Shown: positions 1 to 11,302 of the stretch, in pieces
Position numbering within the stretch: the stretch's first letter is position 1
How the letters are laid out: the number at the start of each line of letters is the position of its first letter
From: Podaxis mareebaensis
Lineage: Eukaryota > Basidiomycota > Agaricomycetes > Agaricales > Agaricaceae
Assembly (NCBI GenBank): GCA_018524725.1
Contig: JAEUWP010000102.1
Span: 1 to 26,499 of the forward strand
Length of the DNA: 26,499 nt
Direction of reading: 5' to 3'
The notes under the pieces: model-generated
Seen by the model: only the letters and a program-made list of their open reading frames with translations
What the model was told of the DNA's origin: nothing
The model's database searches: none
Made by a program: the position numbers and the translations under genes

Positions 1-280
1 CTTGTCATACTTTTTCTCAAGTTCCTCAGTCCAGCTATGCACTCTAGCCAGCAGGCTTCAATCAAAGTGTCCTTCACCTACAAGAGTTGCTCACAAGCAA
101 AACAAAAAGTTGCTGATGACCAACATGCAGGTGCAAAACACCAGGCACAAAAAGCTCCTCATGCATTGGCAGACCAGCCAGATGAGTGGAAGAGCTATTC
201 ACAACAAAAGAACATAGGTGATAGATAATACATGAAGGTAATCATAACAAGTCTAAATCATTAGGGATTACCTAGATAAC
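1..280. other. Unassigned left-edge sequence
   Basis: No confident gene. Short open stretches exist on both strands; the minus strand ends in a charged, coiled-coil-like stretch (TEELEKKYDK at the window edge), but it is preceded by stops and matches nothing I recognise. It may be the edge of another element or the 3' flank of the gene relic beginning at 281. Confidence 0.3.
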
Positions 281-2705
281 CTACAACTGCTTCCACCCCT
301 CCCCTGCCAGCCACTTAAGCTCATTGCATTCCGTAACAACTCCCCTCCCTTCCCCCCTTCCCCTCTTGCAGTCTTCATCCCCACTATCCATACTCAGCCC
401 GTCAAGTCTATCCACTCCATCCCCCTCCTCATCATGACCATACTGATCCCTGCAATAGTCACTCATCAACCCCTCCCAATCCTCCATCCCAACTGTCCTG
501 CCCCTACTCCTCTCCTTGCCATGCCCATGTCCATTCCCCTGAACAAACCCACATTGACTCAATCCAGCCTCAGCTTTATATCTTGCCACTTCCAGCTTCA
601 GCAGCGCATTCTCAGCTTTGAGTTGCAGTTCTGCCAATTTTTGTTGGATTGTCTCTGCACCTCCACCATGTCCTGCTAATCCATTGCCAAGAATAGAAGA
701 TGATATGCTACCCCCAAACAAAGAGCCATGGGGTGATTGATGATGTGATGGTGGAGATTGTGTAATGGAGTTCTTCAGCACATTATTTGAGTCATTCAAT
801 GTGATAGAAGATGATGTCATGGAGCTGGCCCCAAAGAGGACTTCACTGTTCAATAAAACTTGTATGCTTTCCAGTTGTCTGTGTTGTGTAGGTGGTGGTG
901 GCAGTGGCAGGTGTTGATGTAATGATTTACTTTGATACATTCTTTGTTGTGGTGTACTGGATGATGACACTTCACCTGTAGGCATTGTGGGAGAACCAGT
1001 GGATAATGAAGATGCAGTTGGAGAGGGTTGTTGACCCATGCTGTAGACAGCTTCAAATGACTCAAGGTTATGGTGGGAGGGTGAGATTGAAGAGGAAGAT
1101 GAGTGACTGTCAGTTAAGGTTGAGGACATTTGATATGCAAGCCAATGTGGTTTTCAATCAGGATGTGTCAGTGGTGGTAGACCCACAATGCCAGGGAGAT
1201 TGAGCAAGGGTTTTGTAAGAGGAGATTGGTTTGGTGAGTCAAAGGGACTTGAAGTGAATGGTGTATACAGATGAGATTGCATTCTGGACAGTGCAACAGC
1301 CAATGCAACTTGTTCTAACAAACTCATCAACATCAGCAGACTTGGTTGCTGTTGTAATGGCCTCTTTGGCAAAGGCAGCTTTTCCCTCCCTTCACTCCCA
1401 CTCCAGCTTGCACTGGAATCAGACTTAGCTGCCACTGACTGTGGGGGCATGGGTGGCCATTTCAAGGGACTCCAACTCCCTGAACTCTGCATATTACTAC
1501 CTATAACTATGGATGAGTGGGAGATGCTGGCACTGGCAAAGGAACATGCACCAGAAACAATGGCACTGCTCTGAAGAACTTGCAATACCTGTTCTTTTTC
1601 AAGCTGTTCTTCAGCTTTCTTCATCATTTGGGCAGCTTTGGAAGCTTGAAGGCTTTGTTTAATGAGGGTAGAAGTTATGTGGGTTGCCAGCTTTGGTTTA
1701 GGGGGTGGAGGCAGAGGTGGATGTGAGGTTGGATGTGAGTGTGAGAGTGAATGTGGTTGGGGTGTGGCAGAGGGTGAGGGGTGTAGGACATTTGTAGGTG
1801 AAGCTTGGAGGTGAGTTGGTGGTGGAGAGGAGACAGACACATGACAAGGTAGTGGTGGAACTGGGATAGAAGGTTTTTGAGGTAGAAGAGGTGGAAGTTT
1901 GCCTGAGCCCTCAGATCTCAAGGACAGAGACTTGCTTTGAGTTACAAAAGGATTATTAGAGGAATGCACTGCTTTACTGGGTTCCTGGTGCTGAGAGGGA
2001 TGTAAGGGCAGTTGCTGGCCTGACTCATAGGAGAATGGATTCATCACAGAGGTTGCAATCGGTTCATAAGGGTCTTCAAGATGTCTTGATAGTTGCAGAG
2101 GAGTGACATCCAGTCCCATTCCCATTGATGGTGAAACTGCCAATGATGCAGGATGCACTGATCACAAAGTGAGGCCAGTAATAGGGGTCAGGTAACAAAA
2201 GAATACAAGGTGCACCTTGAGTGAAGGCAAGGGCTTTGTCAATTTCTTTGCCACTCTCTACATGCACTACAAGTCTGAGTGCTGCAAAAAACTGACCTCC
2301 AGAGAGCGTGTCTGCTTGTGAGAGTTGGTGAGAAAAACTTGAGGATCTGAGATTGAGATAAGCAAGTGCATTGCTGGTGACCATCAGTGAGGCTAATGAT
2401 GTAGTAATAAGTCAATATACAGTGTCAATGCTGTTCACCAGGATGTCCAGATAGCAGCCATGTAGCCATGCTCATGCTTCACACACACTAATGGTAATGT
2501 CCTCATAGAAAGCATCATCTTGGAGGGTTCTTGTTTGTTGAGCCAGAACCACAGAGGGCAAGGTCAATAATGCTTGAGGTGTACAAGTTGTACTCCTTGT
2601 TGTTGAGGGTGGAGGTGTGGAGGGTGAGACAACACATGGTGGATGAGCACCACTGTGGCCAATGATGAAGAGATCCTCCCCACTCCTCCTCCAGTGCCTT
2701 CCCCT
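281..2705 (-). pseudogene. Spliced EH-domain-like gene relic
   Basis: Minus-strand gene model in three exons: about 2705-2489, 2392-2216 and 2136-281. Intron 2488-2393 (GT...TTAG, with a TTGAC branch-like site) and intron 2215-2137 (GT...GCAG, with CTGAC) both join compatible frames. Exon 2 encodes LSGGQFFAALRLVVHVESGK, which resembles the C-terminal half of an EH domain, a module that binds NPF peptides in endocytic proteins. Exon 3 is Ser/Pro/Gln-rich, with a proline-rich block (HPPLPPPPKPK) and two short Lys/Glu/Leu-rich, probably coiled-coil segments; the product would be a scaffold-type protein. An in-frame TGA at 1154-1156 splits exon 3, although the same frame stays open for 282 further codons, so the gene is probably broken (CGA to TGA is the simplest cause). 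No start codon is found in the exon-1 frame; a TGA at 2706-2708 bounds it. The EH assignment comes from motif resemblance only. Confidence 0.42.
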
Positions 2706-3112
2706 TCAAACACCCACAAATAAATGCCCCACCTCCAATCAAGGCACATCTCTTGACCTCATTCAGAAATATGAGTACCACTCTCTTCACTATTTCCAAC
2801 AACAGGCTCCAGTTTCTTCTCTTTCCACTTGACCCAATGAGCACAATGACCCTGCTTGAGCCCCTACTCTGTCTGTTATGTAGAGATGGTATACATTGTT
2901 GTCTCAGTGTGGAGAGATACTGTCCTAAGACAACCCAACACTATGAAGTCCCTGAAGTGGGATGCCTATCCATTCTTTTGGGAGAACTAGAGGCTGGTTG
3001 GAAATCTCGCAGGGACTGCCTAGGGAGAGATATGACTTGTAAGGTTGCAGGCTACTCTGTAGGTTTAGCTGTTATGCCAGTTATCCTGTCAAGGCAGGTA
3101 GAGCTCTCACAT
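2706..3112. other. Intergenic stretch or outer part of LTR-A
   Basis: No gene supported. This stretch may hold the 5' exon of the EH-like gene and the distal end of the minus-oriented LTR-A. TGTTATG occurs at 2874 and at 3070, either of which could be the other LTR terminus (LTR-A starts TGTTACA), but neither is flanked by a target duplication matching the AAGAA after 3516. The boundary cannot be placed because the second LTR-A copy is interrupted at 26422. Confidence 0.35.
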
Positions 3113-3516
3113 GGCAAGAAGATAAAGTGGAAGACAGTCCTTGCTATTCTCATGCTATGTACAAATGATTGTAAAGCTAAGTTCTACTTACTTTACAAGC
3201 TATCTAAATACCAAGGTGATTGCTATTCTACATGTCCTAAAGGAGAATCTTCATAGTTACTTCAGTACTCTAAGTATAATTGACTGAGCCTGAAGAAGAT
3301 GAGATCTACAGAGGGCAAGCTATTATTATACAACATATCACTGAGCCTGAGTACTAAAGATAACACAACTTTGGAAGATCTGAGGTGAGACCAATGAGAG
3401 TCAAGACAAGGTGGCAGTGAAGTCCCAAGATGATGGAAAGTGGATATGATGAGGAGACAGAGGACATTGAGAGAAAGAGTGGCATGGATGGAGATGGAAA
3501 CTTGAGGAGTGTAACA
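3113..3516 (-). repeat. LTR family A, minus-oriented copy
   Basis: This stretch is the reverse complement of 26017-26420, apart from scattered substitutions. Its outer end at 3516 reads TGTAACA on the plus strand, the complement of the TGTTACA start of the 3' LTR at 26017. Most differences between the two copies are TG in one and CA (or CG) in the other. It abuts the 5' part of gypsy-1 but in the opposite orientation to that element's 3' LTR, so it is not an ordinary 5' LTR: it is a solo LTR, the end of another copy, or the product of an inversion. Confidence 0.8.
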
Positions 3517-3707
3517 AAGAATGCTTTCAGCAGGCCAAGCAAGCCCAAAGTCTACATCTCCATTGGACAGGTTCCCCTTGAGAGATTGACCAGGCTGAAG
3601 CACTCCTTAGAGCTTTCAAATGCCATTTGAGCCATTGACAGTGCACAACTACACTGGTACCCCCTCTCCCAACTACTACCTTAACCACCTCCCATTCAGC
3701 CGAGCAG
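3517..3707 (+). other. Gypsy-1 leader between LTR-A and gag
   Basis: Sequence between the inverted LTR-A and the first plausible gag ATG. The gag frame is partly readable through it, with TGA interruptions. No tRNA-type primer-binding site or complement to the LTR was found here, which fits loss of the true 5' end of the element. Confidence 0.4.
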
Positions 3708-5462
3708 ATGGCTACCAGAGAGTCAGAACTCTCAAACCTGCTGCAACAGTTCTGAACTATAGAACCACCATTGTATCATTCAACTTGACCATCCACCCCA
3801 GAACCAATCCCAGCCAGCACTACCCAAACTGTTTCACACAGGCATACCACATCGCTAACTGAGCAGTCAGAATCACAGAGTTCTATGTTTGCATCTGCAA
3901 CAAGTGTACAACCCGAGACCCAGATTGATACACTTTTGCCCCTATCTCTGCACTCACGGCTAGGACTGGATATATGGCCTTCCTCAAGGTACCCAGAGAC
4001 GCAAACTTTACCCTCAGTATCCATTACCCAAACCTCAGATACCTTTGGAACCAATGAGTCACTATTGTCTTCATCCCAAACCCCAATGCTGACTGATACT
4101 ATACCTCTGAGCTGATCTACTATAGAGATGCAGAGGCCAGAGTTACCTATCGATCAGACACCTCCACAGAGACAGACAAATCTGATACTGAGAGTACCAG
4201 GTACTATATCATCGACCTCAACTCTGTTTAATTGATCACCATCTCCTCCTCCTCCAAACCCACCTCACAGGCCACCCACTCATCAACAGAACACAACCAT
4301 GGCCACACCCAAAGCCCTGAAGATTCAACCATTCAATGGTGAACCTCACAACTTTCAAACCTTCCAAGATCAACTTTGATTAGTTTTCGATGACCACTGA
4401 GCTGCATTCCAAAATGTGCAGAACAACATCAATGATTGAAAGAAGATCCTTTACACTCTCCAATACATGACCAAAGGCAATGCTGCTGGATTCTGTAATG
4501 CTTTTATGAAAGAAAAATAGAATACCACCAACAATGCCTATGAGTATGGCACTTGGCATGACTTTAACATCTGACTCAAAGACCACTTTAAACCAAGGAT
4601 TGAAGCAATGCAAGCTACTGAAAAGCTTCGACATGCTCGTCTCAACATTTCCAAAACTGACATTACCATCTTCAACCAGATGTTCACCTACCTCCTGAGT
4701 CAGGCGAACATTACTGATGATAATCACAAGGTTCATCTCTATGTTGACTCCTTTCCCGACTGGGTACAGTGACAACTCTATTTAATGACTCAACCTCCCA
4801 CCACCTATGCCCAATGGCAAGCCAATGTCACTAGGATCATTAACAACTTCCAGCAATATCAGATGCGCAAGACCAGCAGAGGACCCTCTTCCCAACTATC
4901 TTATTTCAATGATGCCTTCAACAATGCACCTTGAAACAAGTTCATCTACAAAGAACACCGACTCCCACCAGGAGAACCCATGGATATTGACACACTTGAA
5001 GAATTCTCTTCTGGAGATGAAGAAGAAGTTCCTGACTTCTCCTCAGATGAAGAAGATGATTATGCCAAGCAAGGCATCTCAGTGAATGCAATCCTAACTG
5101 ATTGACAGTGAGACTGAATGAAATGCAGAGCATGCATCACCTGTGGTAACATGAACCACTGGGCATGCTCATGCCCCCTTTGAAGAAACCAACAATCTCT
5201 GATGAATCAGAGACAGTTCCAGAAAGGAAAGTGACCTTCCTCTCAGCCTTTGACCTCAACATCATTTTCCCCCTCAAACCGACCATGCCCTTCCTCTTCC
5301 TCTTCTCCCTCCAATGCTTCTACATCCCAACTCAACACCCTCAATGTGATCAAAGTCACCTTCACTGAAATGACTGCTGAAGATCAAAATGAACTGGCAA
5401 ACCACACAATGGCCAAGATTGTTGAAGAAGAACAACAGTCTTTTCCACAAGGACCAGAGTAG
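3708..5462 (+). pseudogene. Gypsy-1 Gag (degraded)
   Basis: Capsid/nucleocapsid polyprotein of gypsy-1 in one frame from ATG 3708 (MATRESELSNLLQQF) to TAG 5460-5462. An internal ATG at 4299 (MATPKALKIQPFNGE) begins the conserved fungal Gag core, FNGEPHNFQTF onward. A PMDID motif with an acidic stretch follows at about 4979-5060. A CCHC zinc knuckle (CITCGNMNHWACSC) lies at about 5130-5160. About fifteen in-frame TGA and one TAG (about 4519) interrupt the frame, with no frameshift needed. Several stops stand where relatives have Arg. The Pol frame lies -1 relative to Gag and begins 6 nt after the Gag stop. Confidence 0.82.
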
Positions 5463-5467
5463 AGGCA

Positions 5468-8400
5468 ATGCCTCTGAGTCCTCCTGGACTTTCAAATTCT
5501 AGTATGGACTTCAAACCTCCTTTTGATATACAGAATCATTATGACTCCTGTTGGACTGCTCAAAAATATCTTGCTCATAAAATAGAGAGTAGGAAACTGT
5601 CTAGAGAACTGCCTGTACTGGCTACAGATTCAAACTCAGACCAGATTTCGACTACCCACTCTTTCACCGAGCTGATGATAGCTGAAATCTGTTTGTCAGC
5701 ATTGGCCAACACCAAGGCCCTGTATATCCTGGCCATACTAAAGAATCCAAATTCTTCCACAGTTGCCACTATTTACCTGCTACTTGACAGTGGTGCTCAA
5801 GGAGACTTTGTCTCTCCCTTGACCATTCAATGGCTTGGGTTAAGAACAATACCCTTGACTAGACCCATACCAGTATGAAATATTGATGGTACTATGAATG
5901 TAGGCCATGCCATTACTGCACAAGCAGAATTGCAGCTACACATAGATAATTGTGATGTAGATGTTACTTGCTACATTGCAGAAATCAGAGAGCGACCAAT
6001 GATCATCAGCCTCCCATTTCTTGAAAAACACAATCCTGATATCAATTGGATGAAACATACTTTTTGATGGCAAACCAGGAGATCTAAGATCCCTGCTATA
6101 AATATCAATAACATGGATACCAAAAATGAGATCCAGATCGATCATATCCAGTTAGCCGAAAAGGCAACTGAGAATGTTCCACACTCTGTCTGCAGGAAAG
6201 CTAGACTTGATTACAAAGCTCAGCTTGACCTAGCACACACCACTCTAGAGATCAATACCAAGATCTCAGAAGCACAGAAGTCCTATCAGGCATACCACAG
6301 CTCAAAGAAGTCTGTGGATCCAAAGGACATTGTCCCAAAGCATTATTGGGATTACCTAAACCTATTCAGTGAAAAGGAATCAGAAAGATATCCTCCTTCA
6401 TGACCGTATGATCACAAGATTGACTTAAAACCAGACTTTAAACCCAAAGCAGCTAAATTGTACCACTTGATGGACAATGAACTGTTAGAGTTAAAGCAAT
6501 TCTTAGATGATAACTAATGAAAAGGTTACATCAGGAAGTCTGAAAGCCTGCAAGCTGCACCCTTCTTCTTCATATTGAAGAAAGACAGAAAGCTGTGACC
6601 TGTTCAGGATTACAGACATTTGAACCAGTTCACAGTGAAGAATGTGTATCCTATTCCTTCTATTTCTGGAATACTAGATTGCCTCAAGGGTGCCAAGTAT
6701 TTCACTACTCTTGATATTTGTGCAGGATATAACAATATCTGCATTCAAGAAGGTGACCAATGGAAAGGTGCCTTCCAAACCCCCTTTGGTCTTTTCAAAC
6801 TGAATGTCATGTTCTTCAGAATGACTAACAGTCCAGCCACATTCCAAGCAATGATGGACCATATATTTCATGACCTGATAGACAAGCCCAGATGCACCGT
6901 GGTCATTGTCTACATGGATGATATCCTTATTTTCTCTGATGACCTCTCTTCTTTGTGAAAAGAAACTTGCAAAGTTCTGAAGAGGCTAAGAGAGAATGAT
7001 CTTTATGTCAAACCCAAGAAGTGTAAATTCAAACAGACATCTGTTGAATATCTTGGGATGAACATTTCTCATAATCAGATCAGAATGTCAAAAGACAAAC
7101 TGGCTGGTATCAAAGATTGGCCTAGACTGAAATGTGTCCAAGATGTATGGAAATTCATAGGCTTCACTAACTTTTACAGGAAATTCATACATCACTATTC
7201 CCACCTATGTGCCCCTCTCAATGCACTTCTATGAAAGAACCAGAACTTCGAATGGAATGATGCTGCAGAGCAAGCCTTCACAGCCTTGAAAGAGACCTTC
7301 CAGAGAGAACCTCTCCTTTGCACACCAGATACGTCCAGACCTTTCATCATCAAGACCGATGCTTCTGATTATGCTACTGGTGGAGTACTTATCCAAAAAG
7401 ATGACAATGGAAATGAACATCCATGTGCATTCTGATCAAAGTCATTAACCCCAACAGAGTGAAACTACACCACACCTGATAAGGAACTCCTGGCAATCAA
7501 GCAAGCCTTCGATGAATGGTGCCACTACCTACATTCCACTCCCTATGAAATCAAAGTTCAATCAGATCATGACAACCTCTGACACTGGCAAGATGCCAGA
7601 AAACTATCAAAATGACACATCCAAACCTGGGTTGAATTGCAGGAATACAAATTCTGCATCAAACACTATCCAGGCAAGGCAATACCAGTTGCTGATGCAC
7701 TCTCTAGATGACCAGACCACGAAGTCGACAAGTCAAAAGAGAACCTCGACAGAGTCCTCCCCCTGAAAGAACTCTTTGTCAATGCTATCACAGCAGACAG
7801 TATATCACCTCCACTACCATCACTCCAGACTGCATCACAATCATCTCCCACATCACAACCATCGTTAGATGAAAAATGTGAGATCCTCACAAGACATCAT
7901 GATCATCACTCAGCAGGACATCCAGGCATTGATGAAACAATTCACCGAGTCCACACAGAAACTGATTGGCCAGGCCTTCGAGACTTCATTTGAAATTACG
8001 TTATGGGCTGCCATATCTGTCAACAATTTAATATTGACAGAAGACCCAATCACCCTTCCCTTCACCTCCTGGAACCATCACTATCATTATGTCCCTTTGC
8101 AGACATGTCCATGGACCTTGTCACAGGTCTACCTGAGACTGCAGAAGGCTATGATGCCATATTGTCCATGGTGGACTGTGGACTTACAAAGGGGATACTA
8201 GTACTACTGACTACAAAAACGGCAACCTTCAAAGACATAGCCACCTTGCTGACAAAGCACTTCTATCCATGCTATGGAATTCCCACCTCAATTGTAGTGG
8301 ATCGAGATCCAAGATGGGCAGGGAAAGCTGCTAAAGCATTTTATTCTGCCCTAGGAATCGATTTATGACTATCCACCACCTATCATCCCCAATCCGATGG

Positions 8401-9196
8401 AGCTACAGAATGCTCACATCAAGAACTTGAAGTATACCTATTGAAGTATTGCTACAAAGATCCCAAATCATGGGCCAACAAATTATCACACTTCAAATAC
8501 AAGTACAACTTGACCACACATGCTGGAAACAAGAAGACACCATTCAAGCTTCTCTATGGATACAACCCTCCTCCCATTCCCGAGCTCCTCATCCAAACCA
8601 ATGCCCCTGCATTGAATGAATGACTATTTGATATAGATCAGTCCTGACAAAATGCTGCAGAAGTCATGAAGGAGAATGCTAAACAAATGATCACTCAAAG
8701 AACACCTTGAACTGAGATGTACAAGAAAGGTGACAGAGTTTGGTTAGATGCTAGAAACCTTCCTTTGCAGGAACAGAAAGCAAAGATTTGTCCCTGAAGA
8801 TATGGCCCCTTTACCATCAAGAAACAAAAAGGACCACTCACATATGAACTCACCCTGCCTACTGCATGGAAACTTCACCCCACATTCCACATCTCTCTCT
8901 TGAAATGATACAAGAAGACTGACCAGAATATCTCCAAACCCAAGCCTTCCCAGCTGGAGTTAATAGACAGAGAAGAAGAATATGAAATTGAATCTATTAT
9001 TAACCACAGAATTTGCTGAAGCTGAACTGCCTATCTCATCCATTGGAAAGGTTATCTGAATTTGGACAACACTTGGGAAGACAAAGAAAACTTGACAAGA
9101 AACACTTCAAAAATCTTGGTAGAATATAAAAAGAGACATTTCATTCCCCTGTTCCAAAAACTCACTGTCTCCAAACCCACTCATGTCAAACACTAG
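5468..9196 (+). pseudogene. Gypsy-1 Pol: PR-RT-RNase H-integrase-chromodomain
   Basis: A single frame from ATG 5468 to TAG 9194-9196 (1243 codons including the stop), interrupted by about 21 TGA and one TAA but no frameshift. Domains in order: aspartic protease with an intact LLDSGAQGDFV near residue 107; reverse transcriptase with VYMDDIL near residue 482 (DNA at 6908-6928); RNase H beginning KTDASDYATGG near residue 630; integrase with an HHCC zinc domain (HHSAGHPG...CHICQQ, about 7900-8030) and a DDE core (SMDL, DRDP, HQELE, about 8107-8430); and a C-terminal chromodomain (EYEIESIINHR...LIHWKGY, about 8970-9060) that would steer integration to chromatin. Stops fall where Arg is expected in relatives, for example before PYDHKIDL, in KL-x-PVQDYR and in LSR-x-PDH. 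The pol stop overlaps the ORF3 start at 9183. Confidence 0.92.
8186..8197 (+). promoter_or_regulatory. Candidate central polypurine tract in gypsy-1 integrase
   Basis: ACAAAGGGGATA is identical to the 12 nt at 26004-26015 that form the polypurine tract next to the 3' LTR. It codes for T-K-G-I in the integrase core. It may act as a second plus-strand primer, as central PPTs do in Ty1 and lentiviruses, or may be fortuitous because the TKG coding motif is conserved in these integrases. Confidence 0.35.
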
Positions 9197-9383
9197 TTCC
9201 TTCTCCGTCAATGATTATGCTGCCATTGAGCCAGCAATGTCCAGAATGGAAAGCTTCACAGAGCTCCTCCATGGAGACTCTCTGACAAGAGGATCTGACA
9301 GTGACTACATTGTGATGTCTCCCTCAGACCACCTCGAGTTTGCTACCATCCAGAGCGAACCATCCCCAATCACTAGTACCAAC
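9183..9383 (+). pseudogene. Gypsy-1 ORF3, 5' segment (before gypsy-2)
   Basis: ATG 9183 lies inside the last codons of pol; the pol TAG is at 9194-9196, so the frames overlap by 14 nt. That arrangement suits termination-reinitiation. The segment has no stop and encodes a Ser/Thr-rich start (MSNTSSFSVNDYAAIEPAMS). It is cut at 9383 by gypsy-2 and continues in frame at 20462. Removing gypsy-2 and the LINE gives 201 + 735 + 702 nt, exactly 546 codons. Function unknown; see the later segments for zinc knuckles. Confidence 0.7.
9379..9383. repeat. Target-site duplication of gypsy-2, left (CCAAC)
   Basis: CCAAC directly precedes the TGTTACA start of the gypsy-2 5' LTR and is repeated at 20457-20461 directly after its TGTAACA end. 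A 5-bp duplication is usual for Ty3/gypsy integrases. It fixes both ends of the element. Confidence 0.9.
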
Positions 9384-9434
9384 TGTTACAAATATTGCAG
9401 ACTCCAAGACCACCGAGGAGACCGAAGAGCCCGA

Positions 9435-10847
9435 TGATATGCCCAAAACAGAAACATGGGTGAAATGATACAATTTTTGTCAATATAGCTATGAAAATAA
9501 CATGGCTACAGAGACAGAACATCTCCAGTTACTGAACAAGGAAAGGATCATACCTAAAATGGAAGTAGCTACTCCGCTATGAAAGAGTAAGCCCAAGGTC
9601 AACCAGAGGAGCTGGCAAGACTGGTTATCTAGTACTCCAGACTTACATCTGTGAACCAGAGGGACACTTCCTATGCAGGAAAACTGTACTGCATTATTAT
9701 TCCAAGTTCAGAAGCCATTGACAGCCTATCTATGAGTAATGACTCTGATCCAAGGCTTAGGTCTTGCTCTGTTCGCATTATTGATACAGTAGCTATACTA
9801 GCTGCTTATCAGACTACAGCTAAGACATCTCTACCCTAAAGAAAAGATAGGAAAGCCCCAGGGCACTGGACAGCAGCAAGGTAGCTACTGCTTGGAGAAA
9901 TCCCAGAGCACAATAATTCACATGTCTGAATGCACTGGAATGACTGGTTAGCTCTACAAGATAAAGAAAACACATGGAATGGACCTGGAATAACTCTTTA
10001 CCAAGGAAAAACCTCAGTCACTTGGTAGCTACATTGGTCCAGACCTCCGAGATAAAGAAACCATGTGGTAGATGATGAAGATCACCCATAAAAATCGATT
10101 ATCCAAGCCCAGACCAGTTAACCATGTGGTCTTGGAGCCCACAGACAAGATATCCCTGAGCTTTAAGGCTCAAACTTATTCCAGAAATATTTATCCAGTT
10201 TCCATATGGTCCCAAGCATTCTAGAAACTATGTAACATGTGATTTTATACCTTCCTAGTTTGTATCTCATCTACAATATATAAACCCCCCAGGCATGAGC
10301 TGGACAGGCAAGGAACCTGCTCCCAGTAGTGCATAAGGGATTGACCACTCAATTCTAAGTGCTAAGTGAGAGTTTAAGTGTTTCTTCGGTCATAGACCAA
10401 TAAAAGACGAATCTAAAGATGCCTAAGACTTCAGAAAAGACAAAGACACTTATAAAGAAAAAGACTTCTCAGCTATCCACACTCCACTAGCGAGGTAGCT
10501 ACTTATGTCGAACTGACTGCCTGGTGCTAAGAGAGCATTTCGAGTCAGCTGTTCTAAAGAAAAAGAGTAGTCTAGTTCAGTTCAAGTTAGTTTAAGTCAG
10601 TTAGTCTTAGAGTTTTAGAGTTCTTCTCTGATAACACTGTGTGTAAAGGGCACTGCTGTTATAGAGACCTTTATTCTGAGCTTGTGATTGTTTAGAACAC
10701 TTCACTGAGCTCTATTTCGCTTTCACATAACACCAACCTCCTCTATTTTCTGTTCATTGTCCCCCAGAACTCATCTGAGGACAGTAGTAGCTACTAAGCT
10801 GCATTTTGTCATTGTTGTAACTACTACCACCATTTCTACCCTCTACA
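9435..10847 (+). mobile_element. Probable solo LTR of family B
   Basis: Interrupts the gypsy-2 5' LTR; the 3' LTR shows the uninterrupted site. It begins TGATATGCCC and ends CTCTACA, giving TG...CA termini. CCGA flanks both sides (9431-9434 and 10848-10851); a 5-bp duplication would need one mismatch (CCCGA/ACCGA). It carries TATATAAA at 10277-10284 and AATAAA at 10399-10404, the promoter and polyadenylation layout of an LTR. No coding frame is supported. Five perfect GTAGCTAC octamers lie inside. A second copy starts at 26423, identical over the 77 nt visible. Orientation is inferred from the TATA/AATAAA order. Confidence 0.72.
10277..10284 (+). promoter_or_regulatory. TATA box of LTR-B
   Basis: TATATAAA followed by a C-run, a typical core promoter for an LTR. 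AATAAA at 10399-10404 lies about 120 nt downstream, so a short R region is plausible between them. Confidence 0.5.
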
Positions 10848-11269
10848 CCGAGCAGCAAACTTACGAAGAATGGGATTTGATGAAGTGCATGATGGTAAGC
10901 CTCTGGCAGGAAACCACAGAGTTGCGACAGATGCTTGATTGGGAAATGTGCGAGAAGGTAGACGAAGTGTGTTGCTATCACGGAGTATACTTTCCATGTG
11001 ATGATGACTTGTGATTGAACACTGAACTTACTATTTCCTTTCTTAGACATTCTTCCATATTTGGACTAGGTATCAGTTTCATCCCTTCTGTCATATTTAT
11101 GTTTGCATCAATTATGTTTGCTCATGCAGACTTTTACCCTATGACATATGCACTCCTCCTTCTATCCCCATATGCCTTATGCCTTATGAATTCCTCTTCT
11201 ATATGCTTTCCTCTTATTCGACCTTTATGCTACTATTGATCTACTTCCTTAAGTAGTCATAGGACTTAG

Positions 11270-11277
11270 TATATGTA
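11270..11277 (+). promoter_or_regulatory. TATA-like box of gypsy-2 LTR
   Basis: TATATGTA lies 33 nt upstream of AAGTCTAATCTTAA (11303-11316), the sequence complementary to the primer-binding site. That spacing suits a transcript starting at about 11303. This stretch is absent from the 3' LTR copy. Confidence 0.45.
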
Positions 11278-11302
11278 CAGCGCCTGGACATGTAGATTAG
11301 CC

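Noticed and set aside
2753..3256. 167-codon open frame on the plus strand.
   Set aside because: It spans the EH-like gene's upstream region and the minus-oriented LTR-A; composition and placement indicate a chance frame.
2874..3516. Full extent of the minus LTR-A as 2874-3516 or 3070-3516.
   Set aside because: Both starts have TGTTA but neither is supported by a target duplication or by the second copy, which is interrupted; only 3113-3516 is supported.
4807..5085. 92-codon frame and many similar short frames overlapping gag, pol and the LINE.
   Set aside because: They are out-of-frame shadows of recognisable Gag, Pol or LINE ORF2 coding.
10757..11239. Short frames in the gypsy-2 LTR (repeated near 19962-20411).
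   Set aside because: They are repeated because the LTR is repeated; no conserved protein signal is visible and one frame crosses the LTR-B junction.
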